Source: an uncultured Atopobiaceae bacterium | Lineage (GTDB): Bacteria; Actinomycetota; Coriobacteriia; Coriobacteriales; Atopobiaceae | DNA length: 12,899 nucleotides | Direction of reading: 5' to 3' | Assembly: GCA_905235165.1 (NCBI GenBank) | Contig: CAJOKK010000048.1 | Location: forward strand, 1 to 12,899 | In this document: piece by piece, positions 6,983 to 12,899 of the stretch | Layout: every line of letters begins with the position of its first letter | Position numbering within the stretch: position 1 is the first letter of the stretch | The notes under the pieces: generated by a model | The model's input: only the letters and a program-made list of their open reading frames with translations | What the model was told of the DNA's origin: nothing | The model's database searches: none | Made by a program: the position numbers and the translations under genes

Positions 6983-7012
6983 TTTCTATGGTACCTCACA
7001 CGGAGCCGGCAA
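6983..7012 (-). promoter_or_regulatory. Candidate promoter of def-fmt-rsmB
   Basis: On the minus strand TTGCCG (7007-7012) and TAGAAA (6983-6988) are 18 bases apart. Each matches the sigma-70-type consensus at four of six positions, and they lie 27-56 bases upstream of the def ATG. Assigned by eye only. Confidence 0.35.
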
Positions 7013-7102
7013 CACTATTCCATCAGCAATACAGCTGAGCGTCACGAACAGACCGTTAAGCGACCGCCTAGGCAACATATGCACGTCTTACCCGAAATGA
7101 GG

Positions 7103-7121
7103 TTATAAAATAATCAAATAG
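7103..7121 (+). promoter_or_regulatory. AT-rich -10 region of the large adhesin gene
   Basis: This is the most AT-rich stretch in the def/adhesin divergent gap. It contains TAAAAT (7106-7111, five of six to TATAAT), about 50 bases upstream of the ATG at 7160. No good -35 hexamer stands at 16-18 bases, so an activator or alternative sigma factor is possible. GGGAGG (7150-7155) serves as the ribosome binding site. Confidence 0.4.
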
Positions 7122-7159
7122 TGTGTTGTGCCAAGGCGAACACACGAAGGGAGGGACGC

Positions 7160-9838
7160 ATGAAATACGGCGGAAGTTCCTTTGACCGTAGGGCATCTGC
7201 ACTTTGGATCGATACCAAGCGACGGCACCGAAAGAACGTCATCCTTATCTGGCTTGCGGTACTCGTCGTGGTAGCTGTCTCCCTTTCCCTCAAGCGCATA
7301 GGCATTACCAAAACGCAAAACATTCGTACCCTCGACTGCCCAGAGACACAATCAGTCGTTGCCCACCACCACACACAGGAATGCTATGACGCAGAAGGCA
7401 AGCTTGTCTGTCCTCTGCCGGAACGAGAAGTTCACGTACATGACAGCTCTTGCTACGACGAGGCGGGAGAGCTCATCTGCGGCAAGGAAGAATGCACCAT
7501 CGAACACGAGCACACCGACGCCTGCTTCAAGGCGGTAGATGCCAGCGACATCGAGACGCAGCCGTCGCAAACCCCGCGCACCTTTGAGGCTGACCTCGAA
7601 ACCACTAGCGAGCAGGGCGAGAAGCGCGTGGCCATGAGCGTTCGTGCCACGATTCCCGCCCAGGCGCTTCCCGCAGAGAGCTCCCTCAAGATCGAGCGCA
7701 TTGGCGCCGACGCTCTTGAGAGCGAGGCTAGCGCGAAGAAGCTCGAGGCCCTCGAGGCCGCAGCCACGAAGACGGCGCTCGAGCGCATGGGAGACGATGC
7801 GAGCGTGACGGTGCTCGACTCCGCAAGGCTTTCCTTCCTTGACGAAGACGAAAAGCCGCTCGATCCCAGCGAGAAGGTCTCCCTCAGGCTTACCTGTGAC
7901 GCCGTACGCGACACCGACGCCACCCAGCTGCAGCTCGTCCATATCGATGAGAAGACGGGCAAGGCCGAACTTGTCTCGCAAGTCTCAAAGGTCAACTCCG
8001 ACGAGCAGGACAGCTCAACCGGATCTGAGGATACGCTTGCCTTCGACGCAGACAAGCTTGGCTACTTCGTGCTGCTCAAGGCCATTCCGGGCGAGAGCTA
8101 CGAAGAGCAGCTGGCAACCATGCCCGCCCAGACCTTGGAGGGAAAGACTGACGAGGCGGCGCTTCTTGTCTATGCACCCGAGGGAGCCCTTCCCGAGGGA
8201 GCGACCATAGATCTCAAGCCCGTTGACGGCGACGCCGCCACACGCCTGGTCACCGACGCTGCCGCACGAGACGGAAAGTCAATCAACGTCAACAGCGTCG
8301 TTGGCGTAGACCTCAGCTTCCTTGCGCCCGACGGCTCCAAGATCGAGCCACTGGCTGCGGTATCCGTACGCATGAGTACGAAGGTCGTGCCCGACACCGA
8401 CTCCACTCTGCTCGCACACAGAGACGGCGAGTCCCAAGCCGAGCTGCTCGATGCCTCCAGCCCAAACGACAGCGACCTTAACCTTGCAGGCGCAGAGACC
8501 GCAGATACGAACGAGGCGTCCGTCTCCTTCAGCGCCTCGGCAAGCGGCCCCTACGCCCTTGCAGAAATCGAGACGCTCACCGGTGGCGTCATCTGCGCCG
8601 ACGGAGAAGCCTATCGCGTCACCGTCACCTACGACGAAACGGCTCGCATCCCCAACGGGGCCGAACTCAAGGTCAGAGAGATATCGCGCTCAGCACAGAC
8701 CTACCTCGGCTACGTTTCTGCCGCAGAAGATGCCCTCGGCCTTGACGAGGGCGCTTCCACCTACGTACGCCTGCTCGACATCTCCATCACCCATGACGGC
8801 CAGGAGATCGAACCGGCCGAGGGAAGCTCCCTTGCCGTAAGGGTGGAGCTCGATGACGCCCAGGCCGACGATTATAAGGTGGTCCACTTTGCAGACGGCT
8901 CAAAGGAAGGAGAGGTCATCTCAGGCGCGGCCACCGAAGACGTCCCCGAAGGCCGTGCCATTGACTTCACCACCACGAGCTTCTCGACCTACGCGTTAAT
9001 TTCCGATACACCGGGGGCGGGCGAAGACCTGGATGGAAGGACCTTCGCACTCATCAACACCTATCCAAACCCCGACCGGGCGCTCTCCTCTGAGCCCCGC
9101 AACGGCTACGCCACTACGAGGCTGGCCGAAACCCAAACCTATTTCAATCTCAATAACGCAAAGACGATTAACGAGAACGACGTGCTGCACCTATGGACCT
9201 TCGAGGCCGCCTACGACAACCAGGGACAGCGCATAGAGGGCAAGTACTATATCCATCCCGACGGCGATATGAGCCGCTATCTCAACATCACCGGCAACAA
9301 CGGCAACGGCGCGGTAACGGTATCGCAGAACGCTCAGGCGCTGAACGTTAACTACGATGCCAATCGAAACGGCATGGTGCGCCTGACCAACGACAACAAC
9401 CTCGCGATCAACCTCTACGGTGGTGGCAACCAGGGCTTTGGCCCCTGGAGCGACGGCAACAACAACGAATGGTTCCACCTCTACACCGTCGAAGAGATTC
9501 CCGGAAAGCTCTTCCACTCCACCCTGACCAGCGTGCAGAGGCTCGAGACGGGCGAGCTCTACCTTGTCTACCAGACGGTATACAACCCCGTGAGCGAGAA
9601 GTACGAGAGCTACGCCATCAATGGCCGCTGGCGAGCTTGTGCGCGTCTACGAGAAGGGCGAGGAGATCAGCGGCCGAAGCAGCGTCTCTCCCTTCTGGTC
9701 GTTCACCGAGTACAAAAACGACCAAGGTCTTATCAACAACTACTACGACTTCAAGAACGCTCAGGCCGACCCCTTCAACGCCAACGAGGTTACCAACAAC
9801 TACCTGATGCCCATGGCAAATGGCGGCGTTGTCTCTGA
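7160..9838 (+). CDS. Large sortase-anchored adhesin, N-terminal part (frame broken near 9620)
   Basis: The start at 7160 follows GGGAGG. Residues 27-44 form a hydrophobic export segment after a long basic n-region (RRHRK). Residues 69-123 hold three Cys/His repeats of the type HxHxxxCY...GxLxC. Residues about 158-307, 333-469 and 485-614 are three similar beta-rich repeats, each starting with a VxVxATIP/LLVYAPEGALP/VTVTYDETARIP strand and ending in GYFVLL, GPYAL or FSTYAL. From about 626 to 780 is a trefoil-like region with YLNITG and NLYGGGNQGFGPW...NEWFHLY, as in other coriobacterial and clostridial adhesins. Authentic sequence runs to about G822 (position 9625). The last 70 residues are Arg/Gln-rich out-of-frame translation ending at TGA 9836-9838. 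It lacks an anchor on its own and belongs with the downstream ORF. The ligand is unknown. Confidence 0.85.
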   Translation: MKYGGSSFDRRASALWIDTKRRHRKNVILIWLAVLVVVAVSLSLKRIGITKTQNIRTLDCPETQSVVAHHHTQECYDAEGKLVCPLPEREVHVHDSSCYDEAGELICGKEECTIEHEHTDACFKAVDASDIETQPSQTPRTFEADLETTSEQGEKRVAMSVRATIPAQALPAESSLKIERIGADALESEASAKKLEALEAAATKTALERMGDDASVTVLDSARLSFLDEDEKPLDPSEKVSLRLTCDAVRDTDATQLQLVHIDEKTGKAELVSQVSKVNSDEQDSSTGSEDTLAFDADKLGYFVLLKAIPGESYEEQLATMPAQTLEGKTDEAALLVYAPEGALPEGATIDLKPVDGDAATRLVTDAAARDGKSINVNSVVGVDLSFLAPDGSKIEPLAAVSVRMSTKVVPDTDSTLLAHRDGESQAELLDASSPNDSDLNLAGAETADTNEASVSFSASASGPYALAEIETLTGGVICADGEAYRVTVTYDETARIPNGAELKVREISRSAQTYLGYVSAAEDALGLDEGASTYVRLLDISITHDGQEIEPAEGSSLAVRVELDDAQADDYKVVHFADGSKEGEVISGAATEDVPEGRAIDFTTTSFSTYALISDTPGAGEDLDGRTFALINTYPNPDRALSSEPRNGYATTRLAETQTYFNLNNAKTINENDVLHLWTFEAAYDNQGQRIEGKYYIHPDGDMSRYLNITGNNGNGAVTVSQNAQALNVNYDANRNGMVRLTNDNNLAINLYGGGNQGFGPWSDGNNNEWFHLYTVEEIPGKLFHSTLTSVQRLETGELYLVYQTVYNPVSEKYESYAINGRWRACARLREGRGDQRPKQRLSLLVVHRVQKRPRSYQQLLRLQERSGRPLQRQRGYQQLPDAHGKWRRCL
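9618..9635 (+). other. Reading-frame break within the large adhesin gene
   Basis: Upstream coding is in the frame of 7160 and downstream coding in the frame of 9621, one base later. Frame 2 reads sensibly to ...YESYAING; frame 3 reads sensibly from GELVRVYEKG. Dropping one C from GGCCGC (9623-9628) joins them as YAING-AGELVRVYEKG and restores one ORF from 7160 to 12569 (about 1,802 residues). Frame 3 has a stop at 9591-9593, so the break must lie after that. There is no long homopolymer or recognised slippery site. Either a real inactivating mutation or a sequencing/assembly error. Confidence 0.85.
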
Positions 9839-12569
9839 GACCCTGACGGGCGTCACGCTTGATGGACGCCGCGAGAACCTCCGCGACTCCACCATCGAGG
9901 CCTGGGATGGGGCCAGCATGTCGTACTTTGGCTACCACATCGAGTTTGATGAAAACGGCATAGCAAGCTTGGTTCCTGGCACCGGAGCAACGGGATCGAC
10001 CTCATGGCTCTTCGCTAAGTACAAGCCCGACGACACGACGGCGACTCTACATGAGGTCGAGACGGTCGACAGCGTTGCCATGGGCGTGACCATCAAGCTC
10101 TGGGACTTCCCAAGCGAGAATTACATCACCGGCATCATTGGTGGCAACACCTACAGAGAGGGAAACTACTACAACAATTCCGGCCTGGCGAGCCTCGTTC
10201 TTGATGACAACGGCTTCCCCACCTTCGTTGTCAACAACCAGACCCACAGTGCCTTCGAGATGTTTGACAATGGCAACAACTACCTCGGTGAAGCCAATAA
10301 CCTGTTCATCAAGAACCTGTATGACCAGACGGACTTCCTGGAGTACAGCTGCTTCAACAACTTCGCCTCCTACGACCAGCAAAACCAACGATTCAAGGTC
10401 TACGACGAGCTCGGCGTTCCCGCAAGCGATAACAGCAAGTGGCACTGGCGCGGTAACTTCTACCCGCTCAACGACCTCAATCCAAACGGCATCTCGGGCA
10501 ATCGCAACTGGATCGACAACAACGGAGACAATCTCGACCCCGACGACACGAAGAACGGGCTTCCCCTGCATACCTTCACCGAAGGAGCGAATAACCAATT
10601 TGGCATGACGGTTGAGTACGGCTTCATGATGCCTGAAGATGGCATGTACAACAATCAGCAGGTCATCTACAAGTTCTACGGCGACGACGGCAACTTCGCC
10701 TACATTGACGGCGTGAAGGTGCTCGACATCGGCGGCAACCATGACGCGCTTACCGGCGAGATCAACTTCTCCACCGGTGAGGTAAGCTACGGCCCCAACG
10801 CCTACCTTCCCGTGGCAGAGGGTGGCCCCCGCTCACCGCTCGCACGGACCATCGTCGAGGCGTTCTGGATGGCTCATAAGTTCCCTGACGGAACGGACTG
10901 GACCGACTGGAACGACCCAAAGGTAAGCAAGTTCTTCGTGATGCCCGCCGACTCGACCGAAGACTATCCCAAGGGAACCTTCAAGGACTTCACCTCTCAC
11001 ACCTTCAAGATGATCTATCTCGAGCACGGTGGTTTCGCCTCCAACCTCGAGATGCGCTTCAACCTCCCCGTCATCATTCCGGGCAACGTAGCGGTCGAGA
11101 AGCGCCTTGGAGCCGACTCCCAACAGCAATACGGATCGCGAGAGTTCCAGTATCAGCTCTACGTCAAGCCCACGGGGGCACAAGACTACCAGCTTATTGA
11201 GGGCTACGGCCCCACCCAAATCCTTCACGACGCAGATGCCGTCGAGAAGAACGGCGACCGCTCCAAACTGACCTTCGAGGACGGCATCTTCAAGCTGAAG
11301 CCAGGCCAGCACGCAGACCTCGTCTTGGCAAGCGCCGACTACGAATACATCGTGCGTGAGGTCAACATCGATTCTGATGTCAACGCCGTAATCGTGGATG
11401 ACAACAAGACCGATCGGCCAGCTTCTAGCTCCTGGTCTGGCACAAGCGTCGCTTCTGCGGAAGGCAACACTCCGCGTCTCGTCTCCCGCGTCCTGTTCGA
11501 AAACGACCTCGACACCTGCGACGTAACCATCTCGAAGGAGCTACTGCATGGTACGGCCATTGCGGGTGACCAGATGCAATATCGTCTCTGGATGGAATGC
11601 CAAGACGGCGTCCTGCGCCCTGCCAACAAGACTCCCTACACCGTTTGGAGGCTCGACGACAACGACGAGTGGGTGCCTGACCCGCAGTATGTCGATCCCG
11701 AGACGGGTCAGCCCAAGACTCTGCATTCTGGCCCCAACGGGACCTTCCTCATCGAGGTGGATCAGCTCGTAAAGATCGAGGGCATTAGCAGCGGCACGAA
11801 ATACGTCGTCGTAGAGGATGTGAACCCTGATGACTATCGCTTTGAGTCGCTCGACGGCTCGAATGATTTCGACGGCTCGGTATGGGACGAGTTCATAGCG
11901 AATCGCGATCAGAACTACTGGGATTCCTATGGCCGACCTGACCTCGAGCCTGCCGATCGTCACGCCACAGGAAGGGTCGTGTATCCCGCAACCGATATCG
12001 TGGGCGTCAACAGCAACGGCATGACCTTCACGCTTCGCAACGCCGACTACCTCCTGTACGACAACCAACCCGACAGCACGCCCGGCAAGTACCTCGAGGG
12101 TTCCCACTTCAAGATTGAGCGCCAGGTCCCACGAGGTGACGGAGGGTACGAGTACGTGCCGATTGACGGCTACGAAGACATCACCGTGCCGCTTGAGGGC
12201 ACGCCGATCTCCCTCAATGAGGGCATCTTCCGTGTCACTCAGCTCCAATCCCCCGATTCGTACGTCTTCATGTATCCCAATGAGGTCTTCTTCAAGGTAG
12301 ACATCGACAGCATCACGGGTAACCACATGACCCTCGTCACAGAAGACGGTTCCGCACCCGGTGCCGACACCTATGAGGAATCCGCCCGCAGGCGCGTGGA
12401 CGGAAGCGGCACAGACGAGGTTGAGGTCCTGATTCTTCTCAATCAGAAGACTGCCGAGCTGCCCCATGCAGGTGGTGACGGTGTACACGTCTTCCGCCTT
12501 ACCGGCAGCCTGACCTGCCTCGTTGGTGCTGTCGCCTACGCCCTCATACATCGCCGCCAGCCTTGCTAG
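9621..12569 (+). CDS. Large sortase-anchored adhesin, C-terminal part with LPHAG anchor
   Basis: This 982-residue ORF continues the adhesin. Its first ATG is only the first Met after the frame break; it has no convincing ribosome binding site and no signal peptide, so independent expression is unlikely. Residues about 155-482 include a fibro-slime/PA14-like domain with GDDGNFAYIDGVKVLDIGG (354-372), GEINFSTGEV (379-388) and a YLEHGGFASNLEMRF strand (466-480). Three Cna-B/SpaA-like stalk domains follow at about 485-627, 634-806 and 807-940. The first two show strand pairs VAVEKRL...YEYIVREV and VTISKELL...KYVVVEDV, whose Lys and Glu could support isopeptide bonds. The third has Gln874 where the family usually has the Glu. 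The C-terminus is LPHAG (947-951), a hydrophobic segment and HRRQPC, a sorting signal. With the upstream part it resembles a pilus-tip or wall adhesin. Confidence 0.87.
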   Translation: MAAGELVRVYEKGEEISGRSSVSPFWSFTEYKNDQGLINNYYDFKNAQADPFNANEVTNNYLMPMANGGVVSETLTGVTLDGRRENLRDSTIEAWDGASMSYFGYHIEFDENGIASLVPGTGATGSTSWLFAKYKPDDTTATLHEVETVDSVAMGVTIKLWDFPSENYITGIIGGNTYREGNYYNNSGLASLVLDDNGFPTFVVNNQTHSAFEMFDNGNNYLGEANNLFIKNLYDQTDFLEYSCFNNFASYDQQNQRFKVYDELGVPASDNSKWHWRGNFYPLNDLNPNGISGNRNWIDNNGDNLDPDDTKNGLPLHTFTEGANNQFGMTVEYGFMMPEDGMYNNQQVIYKFYGDDGNFAYIDGVKVLDIGGNHDALTGEINFSTGEVSYGPNAYLPVAEGGPRSPLARTIVEAFWMAHKFPDGTDWTDWNDPKVSKFFVMPADSTEDYPKGTFKDFTSHTFKMIYLEHGGFASNLEMRFNLPVIIPGNVAVEKRLGADSQQQYGSREFQYQLYVKPTGAQDYQLIEGYGPTQILHDADAVEKNGDRSKLTFEDGIFKLKPGQHADLVLASADYEYIVREVNIDSDVNAVIVDDNKTDRPASSSWSGTSVASAEGNTPRLVSRVLFENDLDTCDVTISKELLHGTAIAGDQMQYRLWMECQDGVLRPANKTPYTVWRLDDNDEWVPDPQYVDPETGQPKTLHSGPNGTFLIEVDQLVKIEGISSGTKYVVVEDVNPDDYRFESLDGSNDFDGSVWDEFIANRDQNYWDSYGRPDLEPADRHATGRVVYPATDIVGVNSNGMTFTLRNADYLLYDNQPDSTPGKYLEGSHFKIERQVPRGDGGYEYVPIDGYEDITVPLEGTPISLNEGIFRVTQLQSPDSYVFMYPNEVFFKVDIDSITGNHMTLVTEDGSAPGADTYEESARRRVDGSGTDEVEVLILLNQKTAELPHAGGDGVHVFRLTGSLTCLVGAVAYALIHRRQPC
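12459..12473 (+). other. Sortase sorting motif LPHAG
   Basis: Leu-Pro-His-Ala-Gly is followed by GDGVHVFRLTG, a hydrophobic segment and a short basic tail. It closely matches the LPKAG signal of the convergent gene at 12750-12764, which suggests recognition by the same sortase. Confidence 0.8.
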
Positions 12570-12594
12570 GCAAGAAAGAGCAAGCGGGCAAGAA

Positions 12595-12626
12595 AAGGCG
12601 GGCCAGTTCAAAGACCGGCCCGCCTT
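12595..12626. terminator. Terminator between two convergent adhesin genes
   Basis: AAGGCGGGCC (12595-12604) pairs perfectly with GGCCCGCCTT (12617-12626) around a 12-base loop. It starts 26 bases after the stop at 12569 and 31 bases separate it from the opposing stop at 12657. On the minus strand the stem runs into TTTTCTT, a good U tract; on the plus strand only TTGTC follows. It probably acts in both directions, more strongly for the minus-strand gene. Confidence 0.8.
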
Positions 12627-12656
12627 GTCAGGAGGCTGCAAACGTATGTGGACCGC

Positions 12657-12899
12657 TTACGCGTGGCGGTGGTGAAGCTTGGCGTATACTGCGGCGGCCA
12701 GCAGGCAGACGAACGTTCCAAGGAGTCGGAAGACGTGGATGCCGATGCCGCCGGCCTTCGGGAGCTCGCCTCCCGGCGTGTTGTAGACGTAGAGGTGCAG
12801 GATGCCGGTGTCTTGCTCCGTCCAGGCATCCACCACGCCGTCATAGCGGTCATCGGTAACGGCCTCGCCCTTGTCGTCAACAAGTTCAATCGTGCCGTC
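12657..12899 (-). CDS. C-terminal end of a second LPxAG sortase-anchored surface protein (partial)
   Basis: Reading in from the window edge on the minus strand gives 80 residues and a TAA at 12657-12659; the start lies outside the window. Visible parts are the end of a beta-rich domain (TEQDTGILHLYVYN), then ELPKAGG (LPKAG at 12750-12764), a hydrophobic segment (FRLLGTFVCLLAAAVYA) and a basic, His-rich tail (HHRHA). This is a complete cell-wall sorting signal. The tail follows the same pattern as the plus-strand adhesin: ELPxAGGxGxHVFRLxG, then C-L and YA before the final His/Arg residues. It is probably another adhesin or pilus-type subunit of the same system, but the rest of the protein is not visible. 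Confidence 0.85.
   Translation of the reverse strand, partial: DGTIELVDDKGEAVTDDRYDGVVDAWTEQDTGILHLYVYNTPGGELPKAGGIGIHVFRLLGTFVCLLAAAVYAKLHHRHA
12750..12764 (-). other. Sortase sorting motif LPKAG
   Basis: Leu-Pro-Lys-Ala-Gly sits just before the C-terminal hydrophobic segment of the partial minus-strand protein, with Ala in the position usually held by Thr. Confidence 0.8.

Noticed and set aside
9621..9623. Independent translation start for the adhesin C-terminal half
   Set aside because: No convincing Shine-Dalgarno at proper spacing, no signal peptide, and the sequence continues mid-domain from the upstream frame.
9618..9632. Programmed ribosomal frameshift site
   Set aside because: No slippery heptamer, homopolymer or obvious downstream pseudoknot; a single-base change explains it more simply.
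11541..12641. 366-residue minus-strand ORF and the similar 10047-10742 ORF
   Set aside because: Antisense to the adhesin and valine-rich, as expected from reverse reading of Asp/Asn codons; crosses the terminator hairpin.
1..12899. tRNA genes, CRISPR arrays, insertion sequences or transposase genes
   Set aside because: No cloverleaf, regularly spaced repeat array, transposase motif or terminal inverted repeats with target duplication were seen.

Overview
The window looks like a GC-rich actinobacterial chromosome segment. The best guess is a gut or oral member of class Coriobacteriia (Collinsella/Olsenella/Atopobiaceae type). This rests on three things: GC-rich coding DNA, a fused HAD phosphatase-thiamine pyrophosphokinase, and large sortase-anchored adhesins with Cys/His-rich N-termini and Cna-B/SpaA-like repeats next to a def-fmt-rsmB cluster. 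The taxon is inference; there is no rRNA gene to fix it.

Layout. Positions 1-141 are GC-rich with no supportable gene. A minus-strand gene (205-1974) follows, with a rho-independent terminator at its 3' end (142-175). It encodes a BspA-like surface protein with a signal peptide, eight leucine-rich repeats of exactly 26 residues, an Ig-like domain, an MBG-type domain, a Lys/Ala-rich wall-spanning linker and an LPKTN sorting signal. Next on the minus strand is a 451-residue HAD hydrolase-thiamine pyrophosphokinase fusion (2218-3573). A short zinc-ribbon FmdB-family gene reads divergently on the plus strand (3721-3948). It converges on the minus-strand cluster def-fmt-rsmB (6956 down to 4077), which makes peptide deformylase, methionyl-tRNA formyltransferase and the 16S rRNA m5C967 methyltransferase. 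A set of three matching palindrome arms (3981-4058) lies in the convergent gap.

From 7160 to 12569 the plus strand carries one very large cell-wall adhesin or pilus-type protein of about 1,802 residues. Its reading frame is broken once, near 9620-9632, so as given it reads as two ORFs (7160-9838 and 9621-12569). The N-terminal half has the membrane-targeting segment, a Cys/His repeat region, three tandem beta-rich repeats and a trefoil-like domain. The C-terminal half has a fibro-slime-like domain, three Cna-B/SpaA-like stalk domains and an LPHAG sorting signal. A strong hairpin (12595-12626) separates it from the 3' end of a second, convergent LPxAG-anchored protein (12657 to the window edge, minus strand), whose C-terminus closely resembles it.

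Functionally, the window is a housekeeping translation-initiation and rRNA-modification cluster plus thiamine diphosphate synthesis, flanked on both sides by surface-adhesion genes. The LPKTN and LPxAG anchors differ, so the cell may use more than one sortase specificity; no sortase gene lies inside the window.
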